DNA of 64,000 nucleotides from Apostichopus japonicus (taxonomy: Eukaryota > Echinodermata > Holothuroidea > Aspidochirotida > Stichopodidae): the NCBI RefSeq assembly GCF_037975245.1, contig NC_092569.1, forward strand, positions 32,695,668 through 32,759,667. The letters run 5' to 3'. Within the stretch, counting starts at the first letter, position 1. Every line of letters starts with the position of its first letter. Below, one piece after another: positions 26,983 through 47,974 of this stretch. The notes below the pieces were generated by a model that was given only the letters and a program-made list of their open reading frames with translations, was not told the origin of the DNA and made no database searches. Position numbers and translations under genes: made by a program.

Positions 26983-27192
26983 GAGGGCCAATTTTACGCT
27001 AATTCAAGATGTACACGAAAATCAACTTGTATGAACAACCGGCTTGTAGATGAGAGTTACCAGTGTAGTAGTCACGCAACCTGTGATACGAAGAACAGTA
27101 TCCGTAAATGTTACTGCAATGATGGCTACCAAGGGGACGGAGTGACGTGCACCCACAACTGCTTCGTTGCTGCCAAAAGAAGTGTATTAAAG
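26983..27192 (+). CDS. Gene 2 EGF exon 6c (hybrid exon)
   Basis: Same 210-nt layout and borders as 6b (cttaaattag acceptor, gtcagt donor). It reads EGQFYANSRC at the start, CNDGYQGDGVTC in the EGF core and NCFVAAKRSVLK at the end. Its intron and exon together form a tandem unit of about 0.7 kb with 6b and the next exon. Confidence 0.75.
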
Positions 27193-27691
27193 GTCAGTAC
27201 TGTTCTTTCAGGGCCTTTTCACCGCTTCATTCTAAATTCATTGCGCATCGTGGTTGGACAGGGACCACGAACCCCACTTCCGTCGCCAGTCCAGTCAAAA
27301 CTGTCAGTCGAGGGATGAATTACATTTAGTCAGGAAGCATAAGACCACTCCTACGGACGTGTATACCTTATAAGCCTTACATAAACAGTCTGGGATACTT
27401 TGTACCACAGTCTTGCGGTTAGAAAAATTTGTAGGCCTAATGTGTAGTCGCAATAAGCCTGTTAATGCAACAATTGACGACTTTCTTTTTATACAGCGGA
27501 TCCATAGGTCCCTACTTCGGAGTTGGCTCAAAAACCTCCTAAAACCTTCATAAAGGTTCATGCCCATACCTAGATTAGTCGATGGTGGGTAGCATTGGCT
27601 ACCCCCGTTGAAATCATGCACTTCCCACTGTGACAACCGCAAATGCCTAATTCATTTATTTATCTATTTTTCGCTGAATATCTTAAATTAG

Positions 27692-28003
27692 GAGGGCCAG
27701 TTTTACGCTAATTCAAGATGTACACGAAAATCAACTTGTAGGAACAACCGTCTGATAGATGAGAGTTACCAGTGTAGTGATCATGCAACCTGTGATACGA
27801 GGAAAAATGACCGTAAATGTTACTGCAATGATGGTTACCAAGGGGACGGAGTAGAGTGTACACGTGAGGTGGTTCCAAAAGATTGCTACGATCTACACGC
27901 TGAGGGTACTAACAGTGACGGAGTTTACACCATTTACCCTGATGGTTGGCCAAGCGGTATTCAGGTTTACTGTGAGATGGAAAGTAACGGAGGAGGATGG
28001 ACG
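27692..28003 (+). CDS. Gene 2 exon 6d: EGF repeat plus start of second fibrinogen domain
   Basis: 312 nt, phase 0 at both ends. The EGF half resembles 6b and 6c (EGQFYANSRC, RLIDESYQC). The second half resembles exon 6 of genes 1 and 3 (VVPKDC, IQVYCEMESNGGGWT). The donor gtgagt begins an intron nearly identical to the orphan fragment at 1,655. Confidence 0.8.
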
Positions 28004-29964
28004 GTGAGTTGATCAAATCAGGAGAGAATCTTGAATTTTATCATCTTTCCTTTGTGGAAGTGAAACGACTGAGGTGACAATTTATCTCGGGGTTCGTCTT
28101 CTATTAGATTGATTGTCCAGATATTAATTAAGAGAAGAAGATAGAGGTTGGACAGTTCCTCCCAGTGGGAGATAATGAAAATATATCAGAGTGTACGAAA
28201 CTACCCCTAGCAACAACATTATACGACGCTTAAAGCATCGTAGCATAAATAGCCAAGTGACAAATAATGTTAAAGTTTGACGATTTTTCTAATTCATAGT
28301 TATCTCACAGATTTTCTTCTCTTAATTTGTCTCCTATTATTGAAGGTGTGGGCAAGGAGCAATGGAAAAGGTGATCAGGAGACCGTTGTGTATTCCTGAT
28401 TCAGATTCGTTGTTAGACTAACGTCAAACTTCCACAGAGTGATTTTATCATTCTTTCTCTTTTAGGTTTTTCAACGACGATCCAGCGTATCAGTTAATTT
28501 TTATCGTGGTTGGTCTGAGTATGAAAATGGTTTCGGTAATCCTGGTCAAGATCACTGGCTTGGAAATAAATATATTCACGACATAACAAACCAGAAGAGA
28601 TACGAGCTACGTATTGATTTAAGAAATTCAGGATCAACACCATACTACGCCCTCTATTCTTCCTTCAGTATCAGTGACAACTCGGACAAGTATCGTCTGT
28701 CTATTGGATCATACAGTGGAGATGCTGGTTTGTATTACGCTTTATTTCTCTATATTTCAGCACTCCAATACTTGTATTAGTGATAAATCTTCTAACAAAG
28801 TATGTGGATACATATCGTGTCTATGTGATTGATTGGAACCAAACGGTATTAACGTAGCTTTGATAATTGAGACAAATAACTTTTCTCAGCTTACCTTTAT
28901 CGTTCTTTGTGATTCACAAACCTTTACCATGCAATCTAGGGACGTCAACTAACGTATGAAACTGTGCAGGAATATGTCAACGTGGTGAACGGATGCCAGT
29001 GATACGTTGGGTTGTACTGTTTGACTTAAAACAGAAGGCGTCACCCAGTCGTTGTTGGGTATGGAAGGCCACACAAGCATTTATCAAAAAAACTTCCGAT
29101 ATGCGTCTGATGTTATTCTACACAAAAGTCAGGTAGTTATATCCCTTTGAGGGCAGGCTATCTGTCTGCTCATCAGAGGGATTATAATATGTACGGAACG
29201 AAATGTCTTGCCTCTTTTATGAAACGTTTTCAAGTACGGAACACTTTAAATTATTGCTCTTGACTCCTTCAATATTCCCAAATGGTATTAGAGATGTTTA
29301 AACATTCGTCACAGGTAGAAACGCTATCTGGATTGTTCATTTCTTCAAATGTAACATTGAATACCGGTGATTCAAGCAATTTTTAGAACATATAGCATAA
29401 ATGCTAATTCGGAATATAGTTTTACCTCAGAGGATTTAGAAATAAATCTGGAATAAGTGAAATAATCAAGCAAGTTGCTATTTTCATATCATAGCCCAAG
29501 AGCAAAAAAAAAAAAAAATGTCACCAGCATTGCTAACAGCATTGCTAAAAGCACGCCCCTCTTCAACATCCAACTCATTAAGTATGTGTTCCTGCATCAC
29601 CTAAGTCAACCCTATAGAGAATGTTACACACAGTCCACAAATAAATTTTAATGATTGTGTAAACTAACAAAAATAAAAGAACATGAACGGTATATATTAG
29701 ATTTGGGGCATTTGTACAAGAATGCTTTAAATTGAATCAATAATGATGATGTTGATGTTTGATTTGTTCTTTGTAGGTAATGATGCGATGTCTTTTAGCA
29801 ACAATAAACAGTTCAGTACAAAAGACCGGGACAACGATGGATGGAGCAGCTATGACTGTGCGGAGGGACACGGAGGAGCCTGGTGGTTTGCTGAGCAATA
29901 TCGTTGTAGAGATCTGTATGACTCTTTCAAATGTCGAACTGATTACTGTCCCACTCATGTTGAT

Positions 29965-29967
29965 TAA
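29965..29967 (+). other. In-frame nonsense codon in last exon of gene 2
   Basis: The codons read CAT GTT GAT TAA TGC GAT where gene 3 has TAT TCT TAT TAT TGC GAG. The stop replaces a Tyr codon just before a Cys of the insert. The exon is otherwise in frame to the normal stop, so this is one recent change. Confidence 0.85.
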
Positions 29968-30316
29968 TGCGATTTTTTCGCCGTCGCCAGTGACGACTGT
30001 GTTGTTTGTGCAGATGCCCACCTCAATGCAGCATACGGCGGCTCTACTCGGGGAGCGAAAATATTCTGGGAAGCTATTAGTGGAGACGACTGTGGCATTC
30101 GATTCACGGAGATGAAAATACGTCCGGTTTAGATCTGGAAAAACCAGTATAATCACAAAGAAACGAATCTACGAAACGTTAAACCAATTACAAATACCAA
30201 ACTATTTGGCATGAAAGAGACTCACTATGCAGTTATTGTTATTAATTCTAGATCATTGATGAAATTTTCCTGTTCATTTTTTTTACAATTCTTATTTTAG
30301 TAGTTAAATGGATTGA

Positions 30317-30322
30317 AATAAA
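30317..30322 (+). terminator. Polyadenylation signal candidate, gene 2
   Basis: AATAAA in gattgaaataaatattaac, 185 bp after the normal stop; the same sequence follows gene 3 at 44,953. Confidence 0.45.
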
Positions 30323-31569
30323 TATTAACATCGAGATTTAAATTTTGCAGCAACCATAACGAATACAATCGAATGTATGTTGTATTAAATTTATCGTTAC
30401 GTGTTGTATTTCTGCAGGCGTCTATCAGAAAGAAAAAAAACTATTGAGTGGTTTTCTTAAAAGTGGCAGCGAAGATCGTACGAGCGAGGTTATTGTAATA
30501 CGGAGTAGCTGTTGCGAAACAACTGCACACATATGGTTTGGTCCCAGCTGAAGTTAGTTTTAGTTATGACATAACTACTTTAATTTTTATATCAGTATGA
30601 CGTAACAACATATTTAATGTAGTATGTGTGTATGACGTAACAAGATTCCGGGGGCGCCCAAATATTCCCTACTGAGGACTGCTGGTGGAAACAAATGTGG
30701 CTTGAATAATTGTGTGTTAGGATAGACATGCCTTGAATCTCACTATTACATGGATAATATAACACATAGATAAACGAGTAAAGAACGAGCGCTGATTGAA
30801 TTTCGTTTTATTTAACTACAATCATCTACGATACAGACAAAACATATATATGAAGACCTCGGTAATAAATGGAAAAGCATGCACGTAAATGAAAATGTTT
30901 ACAAACGAGGACTCAATACCGAGACCTCAAATAAGGCATTCAAAGCTACTACCGAACCGAACGATTCAGAACGGGAGCGAAGACTGATTCACAATTCTCG
31001 AGATCTGATTCAACTGAGCTGGTGAGCAGACGTCACGTGACCTGTAAAACTTACTACGAACAGGGACATTTAGCTTACAGAAATAGAGGGCGACGTATAT
31101 GATGAATACTGCATGACAGTAATATGTGTGTATTATGTCATTTTAAGTTCGGCATCAAAATATCGTGGCTGGAAAAGAACAAGTATAACAGAACATTAAA
31201 AGACTGAGTTATTTAGTAAGGAGTCAATGGTCTGTTTTTTAACACAAAGGTCAGTCTAAATGTTCTATCAAACTGAACAAGTAACATAACGTTAACAAAA
31301 TCAACGAACTTTCCCGCTTGACGAGGTGCCGTTTCCGATTCGAACTTTACAACAATTATTGATGTAAGCGAGAATACCAGCATATGTGCTGTGGTGTTAC
31401 AAACTGCACCATGTAGGTCACGTGACTGACACTGCTCCTTATGGTCAAGAGATAAACTTCACCAACATAGCTTGCAAATGTTGCCGTCTCCTAGATTATT
31501 AACTGAGACTGAATGCTTACATTGTGAAACATAATCCAATCATATGGCAGACCTAAATCTCCCCTAATC

Positions 31570-31698
31570 CTTGTGTAGTCACAGAGTCAGGAGACACTGT
31601 TTAGCCTATGGTGGTTGTTCGTACCCATGGCCGATCCTTGTTTAGTCACAGAGTCAGGACATACTGTGTAGCCCATGGTGGTTATACGTACTCAGAGC
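31570..31698. repeat. 65-bp minisatellite, two copies
   Basis: Units contain agtcacagagtcagga, gtttagcctatggtggtt and gtactcagagccg. They match the eight-copy array behind gene 3, giving a paralogous pair of loci with different copy number. Confidence 0.8.
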
Positions 31699-32825
31699 CG
31701 TAGCACTTCCCACAGACACAATGGATAAATGTCCTTACAATTTTTATAATATGTAAAAGTTACACTTCGATAACCAACGACACCGGTTATCAATAATCTC
31801 TCTAATAGAGGTATTATGCAGCTTAATATCCATGACCTGAAAATATCCCACATATAAACATATCTATCGGACAAGAATATTATTTCAATTATGATAAACA
31901 AAATCTGACGGCAGAACACGTGGACAATTTCGCATGAGTATGGCGTTTTACTTTTACTTTGGATGATATCAATACATCAATTAATTACCTTTTTTTATAT
32001 TATTTAAATAAAAACTTAAATGGCTTACCATATATCTTTAACAATTATAAGTCGGCGTTGTACTTAAAAAAACTTTGTGGAGGTATTTCGGCCTAATTAC
32101 ATGTCACAAATAGTTCATTGCGCGTTCGGTATGTTTGGAGATCATTGGAAATGAATAAACAAAATTTGCAGTAATAACTTGTTCAATTTTCACATGAAAG
32201 TATATCTACATTCAAACGATCAAATACATTTGGATGCTTAATTAGGAACACAAATTCAAATAATTGTCATGCTTAAGTTCCACTAATTAATTTCCCCACA
32301 GAACCCGATATACTTTATTGCAATGAAATAATTAGTAATTGCATAATTTCCTCCTATATTAACATATTTCATTTGAAAATTTCATTGAGTTTTTATAGCT
32401 TTCCCTAACACAGTAAAAACGATCATAGATTAATAAGTTTACAATTTTAAATTGAAATATTCAATCAATCAGACAATGGGTCCAAGCAACTTCCGACCAA
32501 CCGTCACATTTGTTTGTAGATCTAAATGCAATGTGAAAATGTCCTAATTGAAAACCTGAAAGTTGATTATTTGAATTAATGCACACCTTCATGTTTATTG
32601 TTCATTAATAAGACAGTTATAAAACATATATATCAAATACAGCTAATAACATTAAACAATACTTTAGAGCTCTTAAAATCTAACTAGGAACATGTTTAAT
32701 GAGATGAGCAGCTAATTAGATTGAAGTGTAGCTTGCAATGACACCATGTAACGTCATAGTCGGTGTACAACTTTGTTGTGTGTTTTAGGATTTCGCAATT
32801 ACAATGGATACCGTATGTCTTTGCT

Positions 32826-33007
32826 CAGAGAGTTCTGTTTGAACTCTCTGTTTTGTTCTGGCACAGGCTGGATCAGTCTGTGCAATATGCGTTATAATTG
32901 CAAAAGCTTGATATTAGTTGATCTCCAAACAGTGGCGTCAGACAACTTTGCTCATCCGCTTGGGGCAAAGGAACGAAAAGGAACGAAAGGGAACGAAAGG
33001 GAACGAA
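32826..33007. repeat. Hairpin and short direct repeats
   Basis: CAGAGAGTTC (32,826-32,835), loop TGTTT, GAACTCTCTG (32,841-32,850) form a perfect 10-bp stem. Further on, four copies of ggaacgaaa(a/g) run from about 32,970 to 33,007. Neither belongs to a recognised class. Confidence 0.6.
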
Positions 33008-33224
33008 CAGAATCGAGGAAATCTTGCCAAATAAAACAATATATTATATAACCCAATATAATAAGCTTACTGGTTTAGCAATTAATGAAACATGATAAGA
33101 ACTTCCAGGAATATTTGAGGGATAAACGTTAAGGAAAATTTGTGATAGCGATGAACTCGCATACTCTGAGATAGCTCCTTCCTGTAAATAAGATAAACAT
33201 CTCAATATTGTGGGTTCAGCTCAG

Positions 33225-35069
33225 TTCACTTTATTACTCTAATTATTCTACCTCTGAGAGGTAATATGGTCCAAACAATATCAAAACATTCTTAGCAGTT
33301 ACATGAGAGTAGTCCCAAATTGTAGGACATTCAACTCTTATCCAGAATACTTGTTTCCTTCGCGTGCATCGCTAGAAGGATTTTATATTTAACGATTGAT
33401 ATCTTCTTTTCATCACCACGAATACTTCTTAACCAAAAGACTATGAGGTAGAACATTGGGGGACAAAATAAGTATCGAATTTCAAACAGTATGTTACAAC
33501 TAGAAAATGAAATTTAAAAAAAAAAGCTTCCTAGTTTGAAAATGTAGCAAAAAACACCAAAACGAACGGCTCTGTGATGTCACACTTAGACATGTTTAAA
33601 TCTCCACCATAAAGCCCTGAAAATATTACAACTCCCCAAAATAGTAAATGTAAAATTCACTTAAGCTTTTTAAGGTGCGTTGATAATGATGGCGATTAGG
33701 TGATTTCTTCTTAAGGAAGGGACATTGATATTCACCGCTTATTAATGTCGTTTAAAAACTTCGTCTCTGAATCAAAGCTATCAACTAAGTGAACAGAAGT
33801 TGACACATTCAGATGATTTTGACATGAAAGATATACATACTGAAACAGCTACTAATAGATATCTACAAGGGTCATATTGACAAACTGAACTCAGTGACAG
33901 CTAAGCCACAGATCATGCGCAGTGACCTCCTTATTATCAAAGTTCTTGTCAGTTGCAATGTTATTGAAATAACATCAAAGTGATTAGGGAAATAAAAATG
34001 AACATTTCTTCCTGTTATTACGGAAGGTGTAGTATGATTGCGGGGGAAGGGATGGAGTGCCCGGAGGATTCGTTCAAGGTCAAAAAATTTAAACTTTGCC
34101 AACCTAATTCTGTGACAGACCGAACATTTTGAAAAGCTCTGGTCAGCATCATTAAATTCGTCGTGAAGTTTCGATCTCCTGTTTGCCACATTTGAAACAA
34201 AACATTAAACTGTTTGTCAGATTGAAAACAAACGTCGCAAGTAACACTTTTTTTGGCTATCATAAATCCGCACCTCTACCAAATAGTAATTGTCTGACAA
34301 ATACCTGGAGGTTATACATTTCCACGTCTTCTAACTAAACAGGTTGCCTTCCTTTTCATACTCTTTTCTTCTCTAAGTTTCTCACATTAGCGACGTTTGC
34401 AACTTGAAAGATGTATCAGAAAATAAATTGCATATTGCATAAATTATAAAACCCGGTATGACACGAATTATTACTTCATATATATATTAAAAGAGATTAC
34501 ATGTATTAAACATGGGCTACAAACAATTCAAAGATCTAGGATTAACTTCTAAGAGTACGAAATTAAAACACGATCAAAATTGATTGAGAATTAAGATGTT
34601 TTGATTATTGAACACGATGAATGCATTTTAGAAAGAAAAGAACTGGATGTACTATCAACTGAACAAAAACAACATTTAAATTGGTAAACTTCTAGACGAT
34701 TAAAGTGACAGATGAATTCAAATTCCGCGTTCCTTAGATATCCTGGAAGAAGTCTACTCTGCACAATGATTCATTAATAATTGTATAGCATGACACACGA
34801 TAAGACGACCTTTGTATAAACTTAATCCGGAACAGCTTTCAACCGATAACTGTAAGGAACGTACTGATTAAATGTATTCGCTACGGATCAGAGCATGCGC
34901 AGTGTCATTATTGTGACAGTTTGATAGCGAATTGCTTCCATTGACGTCCGTAGTAGAATTATTTCAAACTTTATTGAATCACGTTGGCTAGATGTTATAT
35001 TTCATTGTCGTTTCATTCCTCGTCAACAGCTAAACCTCGTTATCTAAACTCAAGATTTTTTTCAATATC
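33225..35069 (+). other. Duplicated 5' flank of gene 3
   Basis: Matches 2,277-4,250 upstream of gene 1 along its length. It starts at gttcactttattactc, the same point where the orphan exon 7 joins in the first copy. No exon is seen. Confidence 0.65.
34815..34820 (+). promoter_or_regulatory. Candidate TATA box of gene 3
   Basis: TATAAA lies 255 bp before the ATG, with GCATGCGC about 75 bp further on, as in gene 1. Confidence 0.35.
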
Positions 35070-44778
<9,709 letters not shown>

Positions 44779-45770
44779 ATGTGGAAAAACCAGTATTATC
44801 ACAACGAAGCGAATCTATACATTGAAACAATAACAAATACCAATTTATTTGGGATGAAAGAGACTCACTATGCAGTTATTGTTATTATCGATGAAATATA
44901 CCTGAGTCATATATTTTACAACTCTTATTTGAGTAGATCGTAAATAGATTGAAATAAATATTAACATCGAGATTTATATTTTGTAGCAAACATGAACAAA
45001 CATGATGAGCAACATTATAACGATAGGGAAAGCGTCAGTTGTACGTGTTTTAACTATGCTGGCGTCTATCAGGGAAAAAATCTATTGAATGGTTTTCTTA
45101 CAACTGGCAGTAAAGATCGTAGGAGCGATCGGCTTCCTAAACATGCGACCGACATCGACTTGTCGACCCAAGCCCTCCCACAGTGCAATGGTAAAACTGG
45201 AAAATATAAAACTATATAGTAATTGGGTTATTGTAATCCGGAGTAGCTGTTGTGAAAAAATTACATTCACATTTGGTCCCAATTGAAATTAGTTTGAGTT
45301 ATGGCATAACTGTATGACGCAACAACATATCTAATTTAGTATGACGTAACAATATATGTAATGTATTGTAACGCTAACTCGGTCTAAGATTCCCGGGGAG
45401 CACAGATATTCCCTACTGAGGACTGGTAGTGGTATGGACACAAATGCGGTTTGGATGGTTGTGTATTAGTAACGACGAGCCATGAATCTCGCTATTTCAT
45501 TCAAAGAATATAACACAGAACTAAACGAGTAAAGAACGAGCGCTGAGTAGATTTCGTAATCAAGTACTAAAATCAGCCACGGTACAGACAAAACATCTGT
45601 TCGAAGCCCTCAATAATGGAGATAAAGGCATGCTCTTAAACGAAAAGTATTACAAACGAGGACTCAATACCGAAGTAAAGTCCTATAACGATACGTACAA
45701 ACGTGTATAAAAGACGAATACAAAACGTATACAATTACGACCACAATGATCGGAGACAGGGCTGCTACCG
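44779..45770. other. 3' flank of gene 3
   Basis: Similar to the 3' flank of gene 2. A 75-codon ORF at 44,992 has no family similarity and its counterpart behind gene 2 is not open, so no gene is called. It ends at ctaccg, the probable target duplication of the element that follows. Confidence 0.5.
44953..44958 (+). terminator. Polyadenylation signal candidate, gene 3
   Basis: AATAAA, 175 bp after the stop codon, in a context shared with gene 2. Confidence 0.45.
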
Positions 45771-46529
45771 TATGGCGGGTCATCAGTCTCAAATCTTGGG
45801 GAATCGACATATACCGATTTGAAACGACATATACCAATTTCCTTCGACTTATACCAGTTTCCAGCTGCTTAAATTGACTTCTACCGATTTAAATCGAAAT
45901 ATACCAGTTTAATTCACATATCATCGATTTAAATCGACATATACTAATTTAAATCTACATATACCGATTTAAATCGACACATATCAGTTTAAATCGTTAA
46001 ACCGTTAAATATATCTTCACATGTCATACATCGGGATTTGGAATATGTTAATGAGCTAAATCGATGATATGTCGATATAAATAGGTTTATGTCAATTTGA
46101 GTTGCTAGAAACTGGTATACGTCCTAGGAAATTTACTTCTACCGATTTAATTTGACATATCATCGACTTAAACTGGTATATTTGATTTAAATTGGCATAT
46201 ACCGATTTATTTTACATATCATCGATTGAAATTGGTATTCTTCGTTTTAAATCGGTTTGTATCGATTTAAACTGGTATAAGTCGAATTAAATTGGTATAT
46301 GTCAATTTAAAATGACATATACCGATTTAATTTGACAAATCATCGATTTAAATTGGTATATGTCGACTGAAATTGATGATATGTCGAATTAAAATGGTAT
46401 ATGTCGATTTAAATCGGTAGAAGTCAATTTAAGCTGCTGGAAACTGGTATAAGTCAAAGGAAATTGGTATATGTCGATTTAAATCGGTATATGTCGATTC
46501 CCCACGATTTGAGACTGATGGCCCCCATA
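45771..46529. mobile_element. Fold-back (long-TIR) DNA element, non-autonomous
   Basis: 759 bp whose ends are near-perfect inverted copies for about 140 bp (outer end tatgg, then catcagtctcaaatc and ggggaatcgacatatacc). The inside is built of degenerate units of about 20 bp around gacatataccgatttaaatc in both orientations, so most of the element can fold back. The flanks are ctaccg on both sides (45,765-45,770 and 46,530-46,535), and the paralogous site behind gene 2 has a single actaccgaaccg (30,948-30,959) without the element. No coding capacity. The long inverted ends and internal subrepeats fit a MITE or fold-back element; the superfamily is not determined. Confidence 0.8.
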
Positions 46530-47140
46530 CTACCGAACCGAATGATTCAGAACGGGAGCAAAGACTGATTCAAAAGTCTCGAGATCTGATTTAGCTGAGC
46601 TGGTGAGCAGACGTCACGTGACCTGTAATACTTTTTAACAACTGGGACATTAAGCTTAGAGAAATAGAGGGCGACCTATATGATGAACAACGGCATCACA
46701 ATATCATGGGTTTATGATGTCATTTTAAGTTCGGCATGAAAATATCATGACTGGAAGATTATAATACAACATCAAAAGACTGAGTTACCTGAGTTACCTG
46801 AGTAACGAGAATCAATGGTTTGTATTTTGACACAAAGGCCAGTCTACAATTTTTTCAAACTGAACAAGTAAAATAACGTTAACAAAATCAACGAATAGTC
46901 CCGCTGTACGATTCGAGCTACACAACAATCATTGAGTTACAAAACTGCAGCATGTTAAACACGTGACTATACCATCTTTACGTCTAGGATACGTAACTGA
47001 CACTGCTCACAGTGGTCAAGAGATAAATAAACTTCACGAACATTGCTTGCAAATCTTGCCGTCTTCTTGATCTTCTGAGAAAAAATGATTAGATTGTGAA
47101 ACATAATGCAATCATATGAAAGACCTAATCTCCCCTAATC
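46530..47140. other. 3' flank of gene 3 beyond the element
   Basis: Similar to 30,948-31,569 behind gene 2, from gattcagaacgggag onward. No gene seen. Confidence 0.5.
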
Positions 47141-47622
47141 CTTGTGCAGTCACAGAGTCAGGACACACTGTTTAGCCTATGTGGTTAAACGTACTCAGAG
47201 CCGATCCTTGTGCAGTCACAGGGTCAACACAATGTTTAGTCTATGGTGGTCATACGTACTGAGAGCCGATCCTTGTGTAGTCACAGAGTCAGGACACTGT
47301 TTAGCCTATGGTGGTCATACGTACTCAGAGCCGATCCTTGTGCAGTCACAGAGTCAACACACTGTTTAGCCTATGGTGGTCATACGTACTCAGAGCCGAT
47401 CCTTGTGCAGTCACAGAGTCAACACACTGTTTAGCCTATGGTGGTTATACGTACTCACAGCCGATCCCTGTGTAGTCACAGAGTCAGTACACACTGTTTG
47501 GCATATGTTGGTTGTACGTACTCAGAGCCGATCCTTGTGTAGTCACAGAGTCAGGACACTGTTTAGCCTATGGTGGTCATACGTACTCAGCGCCGATCCT
47601 TGTGTAGTCACAGTGTTTTTCT
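47141..47622. repeat. 65-bp minisatellite, eight copies
   Basis: cttgtg(t/c)agtcacag starts units at 47,141, 47,207, 47,272, 47,337, 47,402, 47,467, 47,534 and 47,599; the last is partial. The period of 65-67 bp creates shifting short ORFs that are not genes. The same unit occurs twice behind gene 2. Confidence 0.9.
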
Positions 47623-47770
47623 GAAGTTTGGACTTGACAAATAGGATAGTTTCTACATTGGGTATCAACGTGTACATCAGAGTTAACTTTTCTTATGCTG
47701 TCAACTAGTCTCTCATTCAAAATTTGTTACACCCAGTGTATATTTCTGTTATAAGGAATAAAACGAGCAA

Positions 47771-47974
47771 AGACCCAAAATGTAGGACATTCCAGTCTTA
47801 TCCAAAATACTTTTACCCTTCGCTATCTAGCTAAACATCCCTTTCTCGTGCATGACTAAACGGATTTTAAATTTAGCAAATGATATTTTCTTTTCATCAT
47901 GACGAATAATCTTAACCAAAAGACTATCACGTGGAACAGTGGGGGACAAATAATTATCGAATTTCAAATAGTAT
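47771..47974 (+). pseudogene. Decayed remnant of a lectin-gene 5' flank
   Basis: cccaaaatgtaggacattcc through tggggg-acaaataattatcgaatttcaaatagtat is a diverged copy of 2,365-2,545 (upstream of gene 1) and 33,310-33,490 (upstream of gene 3). No coding exon follows. It marks an older end of the array or a lost fourth unit. Confidence 0.65.

Larger units (their letters stand above)
18802..30132 (+). pseudogene. Fibrinogen-related gene 2: three EGF exons, premature stop
   Basis: The exons are 18802-18882, 23100-23130, 23725-23897, 24304-24568, 25197-25408, 26182-26391, 26983-27192, 27692-28003, 28466-28727 and 29777-30132. The plan is that of genes 1 and 3 except that two 210-nt EGF exons (phase 0 at both ends) precede the usual EGF exon. 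Phases chain perfectly, giving 703 residues if the last exon were open. TAA at 29,965-29,967 instead stops the frame after residue 648, inside the Cys-rich insert of the second fibrinogen domain; the frame then stays open to TAG at 30,130-30,132. The lost part holds the canonical partner Cys and the conserved C-terminus. A broken EGF exon at 25,669 must also be skipped. The gene is either recently dead, makes a shortened lectin with three EGF repeats, or carries a sequencing error at one base. Signal peptide, first partial fibrinogen domain and TIL exon look intact. Confidence 0.8.
30133..33224. other. Intergenic region behind gene 2
   Basis: The first 1.5 kb is similar to the region behind gene 3 (44,779-47,300) but lacks the fold-back element found there. 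It includes two copies of the 65-bp minisatellite (31,570-31,698). From about 31,700 to 33,224 no gene or known repeat is recognised apart from a hairpin and a GGAACGAAA-type run near 32,826-33,007. Confidence 0.5.

Noticed and set aside
32826-32850. Perfect 10-bp hairpin as a possible histone-type 3' stem-loop
   Set aside because: Stem and loop sequences do not match the histone element and no histone gene is nearby.
32773-33051. 92-codon ORF starting after a tttag acceptor-like site
   Set aside because: It resembles no lectin exon, includes the simple GGAACGAAA repeats, and has no copy at the other genes.
44992-45219. 75-codon ORF in the 3' flank of gene 3
   Set aside because: The similar sequence behind gene 2 (30,351-30,500) is not open and no domain is visible.
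47141-47622. Regular direct repeats that could suggest a CRISPR array
   Set aside because: The whole 65-bp unit is repeated with no unique spacers, and the genome is eukaryotic.
47142-47624. Overlapping ORFs of 60-83 codons
   Set aside because: They are translations of the 65-bp minisatellite in shifting frames.
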